Source of the DNA: Rhynochetos jubatus | Lineage: Eukaryota; Chordata; Aves; Eurypygiformes; Rhynochetidae | DNA: 64,000 nucleotides | Assembly (NCBI GenBank): GCA_027574665.1 | Contig: CM050690.1 | Location: 66,745,905-66,809,904 of the forward strand | Direction: 5' to 3' | Shown here: positions 47,301-59,307 of the stretch, one piece after another | Layout: each line of letters begins with the position of its first letter | Position numbering within the stretch: the stretch's first letter is position 1 | Program-made: the position numbers and the translations under genes | The notes under the pieces: generated by a model | What the model was told of the DNA's origin: nothing | Seen by the model: the letters and a program-made list of their open reading frames with translations, nothing else | Database searches by the model: none

Positions 47301-50300
47301 GCTACACTTTAATTCCTCAAATTAAAATTTAACTTTTCTGTTAAGCAGTTCACATCAAATCTAAAGTAAATGTTTTGAAAGGCGAAAGCCTATAATGAAG
47401 AGCAAAGAACATCAGCACCAGGCTGACAGTGCTAACTCTAACAACACAGAGGGCCACTTTTAGCCTTCTAGAAACCTCCACCATCACATCACAATGTATG
47501 GAAGACACTTTTCTGAACGCACCTCTTGATCTGTGAAGATCTCAATGAAGTTCTGGAAGGAGAAGGATCCTGACTGAAGAATGAGTTCTCCTGTGTTTTC
47601 AAAGCACTGCCCAGTTAGTACAAGGAGCTTGTGTCTCGCAGCGTCTGTGATCATTAAGCGCACCTAGAGTGAAGGAGAAAAGCACAACAATAATGGGAGT
47701 TACCAAGTGTTTCTATATTCCGCTGAGAACATGCAGTTCACCTCCCCTAATTTAAAACACATTTTACACCAGTCTCCCAGGACTGTCAAAACATTACCGA
47801 GTTATGGTGCTGCTTGCAAAAGCCAACGAGAAAGGTGCAAAAGGGAAAGAAGGAGGCACAAGAAGCAATTAGAGAGAAGGTCTGAAGAATAAACCAAGTT
47901 AATCATATGGAAATAAGAGCTAAGAGGAGAACAGAATAAAATTTGAATTAAAAAAACTATTTTCAATGAACAAACATATTCACCAAATACAGCTCTTGGT
48001 TAAGTTTCAATTGCATTGTATCAAGGCCACCTGGGCAAAATCTGTCCCACATGCTATTAAGGGACAACTACATGTGTCAGGCTCAGTTTTTGGAAGACCA
48101 TTCCTTCCCATCGTATAGCACTACTTGCCCTTCAGTTGCAAAAGTAATCATGACTCACACACAAAAGTGACATAATTAGACTGTTATTCTGTTGTCACCT
48201 GAATCATCTACAAAGTTAAAGGATGATTCGTCATAATCATAAACTTGAACTTGTCACATGCACCATTTATATCTCACAATGTCACTAGTTACAGACACTG
48301 TAAGTTTTAAAAGACATTTTTCAATAAACAGTAGTAAATTAAGTGGATGTCTGATGGCATAAATGAGCTTGCTACTGAGAAATAACCTTATGCTTTTTGA
48401 AATCACTCTATTTTAAAGCAGATGCTTGTTACTCTACTTGACCCTCCATAGAGCTACTAATAATTCCTTCTCTCCTCCCCAGGGAACATTTACTTGCATA
48501 CTAAGAGAAGTCCATATATTCAGTACACTTTTGTTGTCTGACTTCAACTTAGATTTTAGAACAAAACTAAACAAAAACTGTGTAAGATTCTGTACTGTTG
48601 AGTAAATTTTTTGCAAATATTTCAGAAGCCTTATCCAATACTGAAAAATCAATTCAGCCTATGATCAGGTATGAAATTCAAGTGCACTAATTCCTCTGTT
48701 GAAGGAGAAATTCAGCCAGAATAGTGATTCCAGAACAAGACTGTCCATGTTATTGAACTAAATGAGCATAGTCCATCTGGAACAACTGCACATGATGTTG
48801 CATCCAAGCACCATCTCCATGGAGATGACATAATCACCTCAGCTCTCCTAGCAAGCTATTCTTTCAAATTTTTGTATTGATTGTTAAGCAATCAGTTGCT
48901 CTAAATAATTCCTGCTCACACCAGGAAGGCTGAGCCAGGAAGGCTCAACCTGAATCTGTGCTAACAACTTGCATTTTAAGTGCAAGTAGAAAAAAGGGAC
49001 TGAAGAGTGAAAGAAGATCCTCACTTTTCCACATTTTCATTGTTATTTTATTTAAAAAGTGATCCTGATACTGAACAGCAGAAAGTTCCTTTAATTAAAT
49101 GCAGGACTAATGCTGATCTGTCATTAATTCCACTAAATAATCATAAATTCAGTGATTTCTTTGCTGGAGTGAGTGTATCTATTTCTATTTCAGACAAAAA
49201 TACAGATAAATGCAGCTGGCTGGCTGATGTGGGTTGCTCACATCTCATCTGTTTTAGCTGTACTAAAACCATAAAAGAACTGGCTTCCTCGTCCATGTTT
49301 TCTCTCATTGCTGGCAGCCGTTCTGGGCAATCTGCCACCTTTTGTGTCAACTCACCAGGTTTTCCAACAGCAAAATTATTTCCTGACTTGTGAATCACTG
49401 ATATGCGACTGTCACATAATTCCCCTTCAACCTATTTTATTAATTGTTGATGAAATAAGTTCTTCAGAGCCAGCAAACTATGACAAGGAAAAAAGTAAAT
49501 AAATGCTTGCAAATTATAGAGCATAATGTATGATACACATGGAAGAACTTCAGAGACATACAAATGCTGTGTCTGTCTAGAACAAAGGCTTCCCACAGGA
49601 CTACCAGAAATTCATCTCCTGATTTCAAACCACTCCATTTCAGAATACTGCAGGGTGATGATTCTGTTCAGCTTTACCCTGGGCTGAAGTCACAAATTGT
49701 TTGAAGGAAGCAAAAGCAAGATGTAGCCTCAGTCAAAACAGAGGTAAAGATGAGGGTGTGAACAGAGACAGAAGTGTCAGCAGATCAGGGGTTTCCCAGA
49801 TTTACGGTACAGTCGCAGGAGCATTACAGCAACAGCAACAGAGTGGGGTCTTTTTAAGAAGGAAGGAACTGTGCACAGAGGTTTCAGAAACTTGTTTTCT
49901 TTGGGAAACTAGAGTCCCTCTCCCATTGGGCCTTTCTCTTCTGGGAGGTGTTTTGGCATTTGACAGAACATGACAGGAGTTTTGGGCAGACTCAGATTAC
50001 CACCAGTGTGGATATTACCAGCCAGATTAGCAGGAATTTATTTTTAAATCACCTTCGTTTTTCCTGAAAAGATGGATTCAAGTTCCTCTTCTGGTGAAGT
50101 CAGAGTTCCATGATATATCACTGTGTCCCTAGATGCAACATGGAAATCTCTTGGTATATGAAACTAAGTTTCTTATTTGCCATAATGGGCAAAGCATGTC
50201 TGTTCCAACCTCAGATTATTTCTCCTGCCTTTCTTATTGCCTTTTTGTGGCTTGTGTCCAGTCACAGTCTTGCTTAGCCAGCCAAAGTAAATCTCAGCTT

Positions 50301-51665
50301 GTAAATTCTGGCAATGTCCAGTCTGGTAAGATGAAAGCAAAGATTGCCTCACACAGACTACTGAGAGGAAACCAACCTAACCAAACACCTCCTGAGCCAA
50401 AGGAGTAAAGGCATGGTACAGAAGTCATTAATGGGTCTCTGACCATGTTTTTCCATGTGGTCATCTATCAAAGGTATGACGAGCAACAGAAACAGAAATG
50501 ACATTTCTCTACTTTTGGCAGTTGCTTCCCCTCTCCATCTCCCTCCACACATACATACAATTCATAGCTTTTTACTCTGCATGTCTGGGTGTATTAAGAC
50601 CTGCTATACAGCTGACTGCCTTGCTCCTTACCAAGTACCTCTGATGCCTTGTAAGATGTTTTCATGCAGTTTTTTAATGAAGGAGATGGCATGAACTAAG
50701 TTACTGATTTAAACTTCAATAGCTTCAGAAATTTCATTTCTTTCAGTGTTCTTCCTCCTGTTTGTGTTTCATGTCACTTAAGGTTGCTAAGAAAATGGAT
50801 TTTTTCACTATGTACTACAAGCAGAGATGCTTAATGTCCCAAAAGGAATAGCACTATGTCAGTACTTCCCAGCACAGACTAGCAATGCAATCATCCCTGC
50901 TTTTTCAACCTTCAGTCTCACTAGCCAGTTTTGTCTTAGAGCTAAACACTCAGTTCTTTGACTCTGGTCTAGCAAGTTCATGAGGAATTGGCAGCCCTCT
51001 TCTGGGGCACTCTCCCGAGTCCACTGATTCATGTCGCAAGCATTTCGAAGGACAGACAGATCAACCTAGAGTCACCACAAGTTACCTGGTAGTTCTTCTC
51101 AAAGACCTAAATTTGTCTCAGGGCATGTTCAGGCACTTTTTTCATGTGTAAAACAGGCATACAGAGCTACCAAAGAATGGAGGAGCAGAAGAAAAGCAAA
51201 TGCAGTTTCACCACAGATGCCTCCATGTCATCAAGAAAGGAATTTAGTGCATTATGAGAAAAGCAGTGCCGGGATCAGAGGTGTGTGTCTGTCCTATGCC
51301 TCTGATGTTTTATCAGGAGTCTGGGGAACCAGGAAGAAAATCAAGGGATGGCTGATGTTTTTCATTATATTTGCTCCTAACATGTCCTTTCATCCACTCT
51401 TAAGGGACCTGCTCTTAGTCTGCTAAAACTCAGGAAGACAGTACTGGGATTTGTCTGTCACTATGCTAGAAGACCATTAACTGACATTCAAGAATCATTT
51501 CAACTACATCTGTTTCACTGCTCTCATCCTATCCACTTAATGGAGCTTTTATGACACATCCAATCAAGTATTTCTGACTTACCTCAGTACTAACTGCTTC
51601 ATCCGAGGGATTTATCAGGACTACAGTTTCTAAGACATCACTTCTGTGGTGAAGAATCTTCTGAC
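32204..51665 (-). CDS. MAP1B: MAP1B, microtubule-associated protein 1B (3' five coding exons)
   Basis: Joining, on the - strand, 51665-51583, 47663-47523, 41988-35487, 33307-33069 and 32359-32204 gives 2372 codons plus TAA with consistent phases and no internal stop. With about 96 residues missing from exons 1-2, the total is about 2468, the length of human MAP1B. In order the product shows: an N-terminal region with a degenerate metallo-beta-lactamase-like fold ([12 protein letters not shown] at about 41545-41580); a lysine-rich KKE microtubule-binding domain (about 40.28-40.58 kb); a Glu-rich acidic region (about 39.35-39.8 kb); a long Ser/Pro-rich phosphorylated region; twelve 17-residue neuraxin repeats (36283-36894); and the light chain LC1, whose C-terminus ends FPACKIEL. 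The precursor is known to be cleaved into heavy chain and LC1, which bind microtubules and actin in growing axons. MRPS27 converges from the other side. Confidence 0.97.
33069..33307 (-). CDS. MAP1B: MAP1B penultimate coding exon (LC1)
   Basis: A CTGAAG acceptor precedes two bases that complete the Gly codon split with the large exon, then 79 codons reading [31 protein letters not shown] and on to [10 protein letters not shown], and a GTAGGC donor. The exon is 239 bp. It encodes the start of the conserved MAP1 light-chain C-terminal domain. A 149-codon + strand open frame overlapping it is a shadow. Confidence 0.97.
33308..35486 (-). other. MAP1B: MAP1B intron after the large exon
   Basis: This 2.2-kb AT-rich intron shows no recognisable repeat or exon. 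The reading frame of the large exon runs 12 codons into it (SSSLALRFS at the end) before a TAA at 35449-35451. Confidence 0.75.
35487..41988 (-). CDS. MAP1B: MAP1B giant coding exon
   Basis: This single 6502-bp exon opens at a CCCTAG acceptor with [19 protein letters not shown] and ends KTAAA plus one base before a GTAAAG donor. It carries about 88% of the protein: the rest of the N-terminal domain, the KKE microtubule-binding region, acidic and Ser/Pro-rich regions, the 17-residue repeats, a highly conserved block around [19 protein letters not shown] (near 36.0 kb), and the basic start of LC1. By mammalian alignment the LC1 cleavage region falls near 35.9 kb. An uninterrupted exon of this size is normal for MAP1B. 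The first Met in the exon is at 41832, but the frame is open and homologous upstream to 41988, so translation does not start there. Length matches the mammalian exon closely. Confidence 0.98.
36283..36894 (-). repeat. MAP1B: Twelve tandem 51-bp units coding MAP1B/neuraxin repeats
   Basis: Within the giant exon the protein repeats every 17 residues with no change of register: consensus [18 protein letters not shown] count twelve units, the first eleven well conserved and the last ([17 protein letters not shown]) degenerate. At DNA level the same 51-bp unit is visible, for example recurring GAATAATC(T/C)GTGGCC on the + strand. This is the MAP1B_neuraxin repeat family. Confidence 0.92.
40285..40580 (-). 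other. MAP1B: MAP1B KKE-rich microtubule-binding segment
   Basis: The coding strand reads as a dense run of KKEE, KKEV, KKEI and KKET motifs, for example [19 protein letters not shown]. In rodents this basic repeat region was mapped as the microtubule-binding domain. The antisense strand yields long Phe/Ser-rich open frames of 161 and 226 codons, which are shadows of the purine bias. Confidence 0.9.
42520..43482. mobile_element. GC-rich LTR-type repeat fragment with internal tandem motifs
   Basis: The sequence is sharply GC-richer than its flanks. It contains irregular tandem copies of a unit of about 35-45 bp built around GCTCCAG(T/C)(G/A)TGGG, seen near 43.0-43.13 kb. The blocks around CAGTTCATCACAC, GGGAGGACTCCTCACAC and TTGGCCAGCAGCTGGTCC belong to an LTR-like repeat that I know from many bird genomes. 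No retroviral coding sequence is present. Orientation and exact ends are uncertain, and the right end abuts the next LTR directly. Confidence 0.6.
43483..43987 (+). mobile_element. Solo LTR, 5' end missing
   Basis: This is the same family as the element at 5739-6412 but on the + strand. It has a TATA box (TATAAA, 43667-43672), an ATTAAA poly(A)-type signal (43853-43858), and a right end CCACAACA at 43987. The first ~85 bases of the family are absent and the GC-rich block at 42520-43482 abuts instead. Its promoter points opposite to MAP1B transcription. No retroviral coding sequence remains. Confidence 0.75.
46118..46173 (-). mobile_element. CR1 3' end fragment (antisense)
   Basis: CAGAACCATAGAATTATTTA and the following GGGTTGG...AACCTTAAGATCAT...GTCCAACC are the reverse complement of a CR1 3' tail. 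Only about 56 bases are present, directly abutting a + strand CR1 tail. Confidence 0.75.
46177..46294 (+). mobile_element. CR1 3' end fragment
   Basis: GGCCAGGCTGGATGAGGC, GAGCAACCTGGTCTAGTGG, CATGGCAGGGGGGTTGG and AACCCAAACCATTCTATG form the classic last ~115 bases of CR1. The copy is relatively well preserved. Confidence 0.9.
47523..47663 (-). CDS. MAP1B: MAP1B exon 4 (mammalian numbering)
   Basis: A CTCTAG acceptor precedes 47 codons, [20 protein letters not shown] to [14 protein letters not shown], and a GTGCGT donor. The sequence is essentially identical to mammalian MAP1B. The Met at 47652-47654 corresponds to human Met127, which I recall as the start used by N-terminally truncated rat transcripts. 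Confidence 0.97.
47664..51582 (-). other. MAP1B: MAP1B intron between exons 3 and 4
   Basis: This 3.9-kb intron shows no CR1 or LTR that I recognise. A segment at 51421-51516, near its 5' splice site, is repeated at 55841-55936 in the preceding intron. Confidence 0.7.
51421..51516 (+). repeat. Short dispersed repeat, copy 1
   Basis: About 96 bases match 55841-55936 in the same orientation with around 13 differences and one small gap. Shared blocks include TGCTAAAACTC and GGAAGACAGTACTGGG. The flanks do not match. Confidence 0.85.
51583..51665 (-). CDS. MAP1B: MAP1B exon 3 (mammalian numbering)
   Basis: A TTGCAG acceptor precedes two bases completing a Gly codon, then [20 protein letters not shown] and DEAVSTE, and a GTAAGT donor. 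The sequence matches mammalian MAP1B closely. It is 83 bp. The frame is also open for 17 codons upstream of the acceptor, starting with an ATG at 51715-51717. Confidence 0.97.
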
Positions 51666-54600
51666 CTGCAAGCACAGAGAGAGCAAAAAATGAAAAGAAA
51701 CTAAATTCAACAAGCATGGTTTAAACCAACACTTTGTAGGTCCCGTTGTGCAACAGGTCACCCAGAGCAGAATACACTGGTGACAGCAACTGCTCACTGC
51801 TCATCTCTTCAGAAGCACCCATGGCATGTGGTCCTGTTGGCCAGAAACACTGCTCTGGAAAACTCAAGGTAATGAAAACAGACTGTCAACACCACCAGGT
51901 CCTGTCTCTTCCCACTGGCCGTAGGAGTCCTGTAACTCATCTTGGTCTCCCAGAGCTGGTGCGGATTAGGGACTGGAGTAACTGTCACTAACTGAGCACC
52001 TGGCCCTGTATTTTCAGTGATGTATCTACACCACAGATACAGCTGAGGTTAGGGAGTCTTGTAACATGCCCAGGTGGTTTTAAATGAGCTTTTCCAGAAA
52101 CTATCAGTGGCTGAGCCGTTGCAGCAGCAAAGTCAGCATGTGCTGCAAACTTCCCCTGCAAGAAGCGAACACTTGGACTGTACACCAGTGCTGCCCATCA
52201 TGGCTAATGAGCACAATTTGTGAAACAAGCAAAGGAGCCCAGGGGTGTCCCCACCGCTCACCACCACCAGCACCACCCCACACGACACTCGTGTGCTGCC
52301 ACAGACCATGGGAGGGCTCTTGAGACAGGCAGTGCCTCATGTGGACCCTGGTCCACAGCCACACCAGACCAACCAGGTGAAAGCTGGGACCCTGCCAAAA
52401 CTCCCCTTTCAGCCTTACACTAATATGGATTAACATCTGCAAGAAATTCCCTATGTGGATGGTCAGATACTTCCTACGCTGCTCTGCTTCCTCTTCCTCC
52501 TGCTTACACAAGCGGTAGCAAACTATGTTAAGCAACAAGAATGAACGGGGTTGCAAATAACAGCTAGCTCCTGAATGAATAATGTCTGGGCAAGTTTGGA
52601 GCAGCCTCGCAGCCCCTCTGGCTTTCATACTTAGTCGTTAGTCTGTCTCTGTATTTAATTGTGATATTCATTTGACTGGGAGTGGATGCCAGGAAAACAC
52701 AACGGGACTCTTGACATTTTTTTTTTCTTATGTTAATTGGCAAGTTCTTATCAGGGTCTCTTTCTGTGAGAACTTCAGTGAGATAATTAGCAGCCGTATT
52801 GCCATTCAGAAATCCAGACTGGTAATTAGTCCAAAAAACCAGAAGAACTGTCCCTTCCGAGCAAAGTGCTCGGTCCAATATTAATCAATTAAAGTAATTG
52901 CGCTTAAAAAGGAAGTACGGGGGACACAGAACAAGTCACCTATTTGCCAACTTAGAAAAACTCCCCTGTAAAGAGACAAGGCCAAGAATGGCCACGCTGA
53001 AAGGAGCTCTGCATTCCTGAGAGCACCAGGCAGCATGTTGACCGCCTGGGAGGGTGGGCAGACGGCCTTTCCCACACCGTCCCGCCTCGGGGTAGGCCCG
53101 CTGCTGTCCCCGGCCTGTCCCTGCACAGCCCTCCCACAGGCAGGGCCCTGCCTGCCTGGTCTCCTCCTGGCCTCCTCCTGGCCTCCTCACCTCACAGTGA
53201 GCTGCATCTTTTGCTTTTCCTCTGGGTAAGTTGTGCGTGTACAAGTGTGGAAGCTTATAATCACCTAACAAAGTAACTGAGAAGGAAAGAGCCAGAATAT
53301 TAGTAAAATGTGAGACAGTTTACTCTCTTGTGCGTGACAGTGCCTAAAGACTTATGGATAATAATCAACGTCATTTGAAGAAATCTGGTTTTCTTAATAT
53401 ATAGTTTAAGTTAAAAAAAATGCATAGTGTCCACCTGACTCAAAGCACCCACTCTGTGCTTCACGGAAGCTGCTCCAAGACATGTACCTATGCTTCTGGG
53501 AGGGATTTTACCTGAGGAGTCACAACTCCTGCTGACCAGCACCGATGGTTGTTACTTACACCCTATGCTCCCATGGGCCAGACACCCAGCTCCAGTGGTT
53601 GCATGGTTTCGTGCACCTTGAGATTAACTGCCAGAGGCAAGCGTAGAGGTCTGCACCGCGCACACGGTGCCTGTTCAGGGCTGCATGCGTGACTGCCTCC
53701 CTCTAGGACTCCTCAGCTTCAACATATGTTACTGCTCATCAGAAGGGTGGGGACCCAGCACTGGTAGGATGTGAGTCACTACCGGGGCTCCCATCCCATG
53801 TAAAACTTGGGAAGCTTGCGGCTACTTGCTGATATCAGGAATATGGGCCTGTGTCACTGCTGGAGAAAGAAAAAAATATGCCTTTTACTGAAACTACAAT
53901 TTTGTAAGAGCAACACAGACTTACTGCCCATGCTGGTACCCTGAGATGCTCAGCTGGAAGGAAGGAAAATTGCCCACTGTTTTATCAAACAGAAACAAAC
54001 TATCACAGAGTGGGAGCGGAATGCAGCAACAGCGTTTCACAAACTGGCAAAAGACCATGACTACTAAATTACAGATGGAGTGAGAGAATCTGAGACTCGT
54101 GTAGAAGATCTGGGGTTGCTTTAAATTCTCTCTACTGGATTTCTGCAGCCGATCTCTACACATTTGACAAAACATTTCTGTGATGCTGTCAGAGGAAGAA
54201 GGAAGAAACTTCCAGGTTGCAAAGAAGTGATTGGGTGGATAGATTTTACCTGCTTATAAGCAAGTCAAAGTTCTATCTAAAGACTTTCAGAAATAAATAT
54301 TGTGTTTAGAAGGAATCTAGTTATCTGCTCATCCTTGATTTTATTAAGTAAACCTTCAAATTAAAAATAGATATGAATAAAGAGTCTTGGCAGCTGTTTG
54401 ATTCAGAACCAGAACAGAGAGGAGAATTAAACAGCATGTGACAATTGCTTAAAGGGGCTCCCCTACTTGGCCAAATATCAATGACATTTATAGTAGGATT
54501 ATTGAGATGGGGATGGTGTCAGTAACATTTCCTAGAAAAGTAGTTGAAGCAGATTTCTAAACTGCACAATGGATCTTTTCAGGCCGATCAAGCAGTGTGA

Positions 54601-55618
54601 TTATGGGGCCCACTTTTAACAGCGATTATGTTAATTTTGTGCAAACACAAAATGTAAATGAATGGCAAGGGAAAGAAAGAAAGCCCTCCTTCAAGTCTTG
54701 TTTAACCAAGGGTCACTGCTGACACATTTCTTACTAGGCGTGCCTGTGCAACACCAGCCCATGCATGCTGTAGGCAACAAGCTATGGAGGGGTTCCATCA
54801 GCCCTTCCCACCACCCTGAGTGGACACTAGCACTCACTCCCCATCAAAGCCATTCCCACACTAAGTAAACACAGTAGAAGAAGGCAAATCTTTCCTGTGA
54901 CGAGTCTTGGCAGAAAGCGTAAAGGGACAATACTTTCTTCCTGAAGATGATGACTGTTGGACACCTGAGCTGGCATTCAAACACAACCCATGGCACCTTT
55001 AAATATCTTTTCTTTTTCATTGTAAAAAAACTTCAAAGCATCATTTCTCAGTCAGAAGTCACGACTGCCATGTTATGCCAGTCATGGTGCTGGGTGGCAT
55101 CAGTGGATGGCACAGCTTGCAAGGTTTGTGAATGAAACCTCTCACAAGCCATGACTAGGCAGTGAACTCTCTGCAGCGGGAAAGGTTCAGTGCTCTGCAC
55201 TGCCCCCTCAGCTGCCCCTGTCTTGTGGAACAATTTCTGAACAGTGAGGGAAGGAAAATACTCCAAAATGAGGCATAAAACATGCAATCCTAGAATTCTT
55301 TCTTCAACTCTGAGAAGATGCCTTAAACAGACAAATGCAATCACCAAGGAAAAGACATTTTCCCAACAGGGCAACACTGCATTTGAAGGGCACCAATGTG
55401 CAACCTTCTTCCTTGACATTTCAGGGTACAGCTGGCAGGAAAGGCGTATTTTAATTTCTACTCAAGACAGTATCCTGTTTATTGATATCCACACACAGTA
55501 ATATCTTAAAAGCTTTAGTCCTCACTGCTTTTACATCCATGGTATACAAGAGCTAGATGACTGAAAAATGTATTACCAGCTAAGGATTTCATATATGTGA
55601 GTATACAGGGGGCTTGGA

Positions 55619-55640
55619 AGGGGGGGGGGGGGAGGGGAGG
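55619..55640 (+). repeat. G-run
   Basis: A run of 12 or more G followed by A, four G, A and two G. It has quadruplex potential on the + strand. Confidence 0.85.
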
Positions 55641-55840
55641 AAGAGACGAGGGGTTTTACACTCTGTTTCTGTGCATCCAAGCACTAAAGGTCAAGGCATG
55701 GGCAAATCAGGCACTTTCACATACAATTTATTTGGTAGAAGAACATAAACCTTTAGCAAAACCAGAAGTAATAAATACCCTAAGGAACACAACAAAAGGT
55801 ACCACTGAACAAAAGGTCAGATGGAGCATGGTCTTTGAGG

Positions 55841-55936
55841 TGCTAAAACTCTGGAAGACAGTACTGGGGTTTGTCAGTCACTATGGTGGAAAGCAATAAC
55901 TGATGTTCAAGAGTCATCTCAACTACATGTGTTTCA
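55841..55936 (+). repeat. Short dispersed repeat, copy 2
   Basis: Partner of 51421-51516, about 4.4 kb away in the adjacent intron and in the same orientation. Confidence 0.85.
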
Positions 55937-58900
55937 GATATACCACGGCTGATAAAGGTTATCAGAAGGTTATCATATCCCTTGCACAGGATAGATTTAA
56001 AGCAATACATTACTTTGCAAAAAAAAAAAAAGAAAGTTTTTGCTTAGCCAAGAGTAATGCAATAACCCATACATCTTAAATAACTTCAAACTGCTCATTG
56101 TTTCATCTTTTTCTAGTGTGGACTTCAAATTTTTTCTTCAAAAAAGAGGTGTTAACCTTGTGTTTAGCATGGTTGTTCCATGTTATCAACAGAGTATTCA
56201 GAATTCTGGATGATGGGCCATCTGATGGTTACTATTTCTCATACTAACTATCTCTTTTTCCTTGTTTTCAACACAAAGATCAATGGGCATAAATTGTCAA
56301 ATAATGCTGTAGTTGTGACCAGCACCCAAACCTCCCCCCTGTCAAGCTGGAGACACTACATTGCAACAATTCCAGACCAAGGAAAAAGGATCAAGATCTC
56401 CTTTTACAGCCGATTATCAATTATCTGAAGACATTGTGCGTAAACGATATGAAGCACTCCATCCCTCTTCACCACCTCCATTGCGATGGGGCCACCAGAG
56501 CACATTAAGTTTCCTGCTGACCTAAACTGCAAGCTGGAGCAATATGTAAGCGTACAGCATTAAGTAAGAAGAAAATGATTTGCAGAATTGATGGAGAAAA
56601 GGCTGTATAATGTCCAGACACTGGACTGCAAAATCAGAACTTCAGAAAGCCCCTTCCAGGCACACTCCAAAAGCTCTGCAGGTGATACCGGGGGCTGCAG
56701 AGGCTAATCAGTCTCGTAACTAGCTGACACGATGGAGAGTGCATAACACAGGCACAACTCCATTTACGTCAGAGAAGATAGATTCACTGCCTCCAGGGCT
56801 CAATTCAGACCAATGACTTCTAAATTTAAGCTGGGTGCAAGGAAGGTATAGTAATTTTTTCCAGCAAGAACTCTTCTATATGTACGAATACTTGAGAACT
56901 TTACAGATTTCTAGCTGAAAATAAAATCCATACCTGCTAGGATGCTGAGTTGGCGTGACAGCTGTGAACAAAAAGTCAGTTCTACTAACATTGCTGAGCC
57001 CACTGGTGGTGACAAAGATTTGGAAGAGTGACACTGACTGCAAAGTGTGACTGTTTTCCTTGAAATTACCTAAACCTGCTAGCTTTGAACACAATGGTTA
57101 GTTCACATTCCTATCCAGTGTTTCATGCTTTTTATAGAGAATTATGTGTTGTCTCTGCAAAGTTAGGTTAATCTTTCTTGCAGTTGATCTGCTGGAATAC
57201 TGAACTCTGTTGTGACTCTGCAGGAAGCATAAATCCCTGTTTTATCTTCTCCTTCTCCCTGCGTAAATGGAATTCATATTCAAGTTTCATACGGTTCGGC
57301 TGCAACCTGGTGATAATTACACATTGTTCCTACCCACATCTGACTTGCAACAGTTATAAATTACAAGTCCCGAGAGGCAATGTCTTGCAGCATATTGTAT
57401 TTCAGCATTTTTAAGCTCCCCTTTATTTAATGAAATAAGGCATATAATTTCATTTTCGTTCTTGGATTAAGTCCTTATCCGTCAGGTCTCGTCTGGGTTT
57501 ATATTCCAGATAATAATATAGCCCTGAAAGGAGAAGGCTATAGACAGAAGATGATGATTCAGCCTGAACAGTAACTGCAAGATTCAGCCTCCAGTTACTG
57601 TACATGAACCCAGTTCACCAATCCTTGCTCAGGACTCTTGAACGGCAGTGAGGGAAAGCAAGCTGACCTGTTTGCACAAATATTCATTGCTGGATTCATA
57701 TCTTCTGCCTCAAACTTTAATCTCTAATACTTGCAGACTTATGAACTGAGCTGTGCTAGGAGCTGCTGTAAGAACTGGAAGCCATCTGCGACTCATTCGC
57801 ACTGAAACCTGCTCAAGTAAATTCAAGGCATTAAATCATGGTTTCACATATCCAGCTGATCAACAGAGTAATTGCATCAACTTTTCACACTAAATATTGA
57901 TTTCTTGCACCAGTTGCCAACTTCATGTGACATCTAATTTGCTGCCAAAATACAGCCATTTGTCAAGGGGAAGCAAGCTGCTGGCCTTTCACTCCCATCT
58001 GTTATTGTCAGGGGCAAATTATTACCCTCAACTGTCATTCCCCAACTTCAGAAGCAGTATTTTTCACATAATTCTTCATGTTTTACAATTTCAGGGCTCT
58101 ACGAAGGACTGCTAAAGCATTAAAAATCTCTTTTGAATAAAGTACTACTATAAAAAAATACTCTGAAAAAAAGTTGAAGCAAATCAACTAAAACACAATA
58201 ATAATAATAGCTCTTATATTTCTAATGCATACTAAAATAGATTTATCTCCCAAAAAGGGGACATGCCACAAAAACTGAACCAAATACCCTAGGGATTTCA
58301 TTATTGATTTCACCGAGACCCTGGACAGGAGTGAAATTTAAACCCAATATTGCTTTTCAGCAATACCTCAGTAAAATTGGCATCAAGGAGAACAAGAATA
58401 CATCTCCTGTTTATATACTGAACTTGCAACAGTAGTGGAATCCAATGCTCCTGATAAATGGTTCATCCTTGACGTTGTTTAAGGAAAAATATATCCAGTA
58501 GTCAGTCAACAGCACCTTTGAACAACAGTTTAATGAGTTCAGCTGCAAGTTATTGCTACTGAGCATTAAAATTCCCTATGAACAGGAAAAAACAAGCCTC
58601 TTCTTGAAGTGCATGTCTGTCTTTAATTACTGGAATACTGCTTTGATTAGGAAACCAAACATTCCTTATCCATCCTGTGATAACCAATTATTCGTAATAC
58701 CTAAGATTTCACATTTCTAGGGGAACTACCCAATATCCTAACCAGTTGTTGCAGAGATAGCAGGTCCCTGGCAGCCGTCTTGGTTTTCTCGTTTTATGTC
58801 CAATTGTGGCCACAGTCAGGCATGGCTTTCTCTGAACTCTGCCATTTCTGTTCTTTCATTGACCTGTGTCATTTACAATCCACACGGTAGATAAAGCTCA

Positions 58901-59307
58901 AATTCCAGCAGCCTTGTCTGCCACTATCTGGCAGCACTGAAACTCCATTAAGGGGATGGCAAGCGAAGGACATAAACCTGAAATGGCACAGCTGAAATTA
59001 AGCTTTGCAGACAGGTGAGCAGAGCTTTATGACCCTACTTCAATAAATGATTTCCTGTAATTATAGGAAGGGAAAAAAAAAGAGGTGTTTAGAGAGCAGA
59101 GCAGTTTAATATCTGGGTAGAAAGAGAAAGAAAAGTGATGGCTGTTTACCAGAGGGCCGTGCAAAGTCTCTAGTCATGAGAACTGCCTCATTTGATAGCA
59201 TGACTGTAGTCAGTGTGGCTTTGAGAAGCAATACCCCGTGCCATCGCAAGTGTCTGACATGGGCTTTCACCAGCAATTAATTTACCTGAAGTCACCATCT
59301 CCCTCAG

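Larger units (their letters stand above)
41989..47522 (-). other. MAP1B: MAP1B intron between exon 4 and the giant exon
   Basis: This 5.5-kb intron holds a composite LTR block at about 42.52-43.99 kb and two head-to-head CR1 tails at 46.12-46.29 kb. The rest is AT-rich with no recognised exon. Confidence 0.75.
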
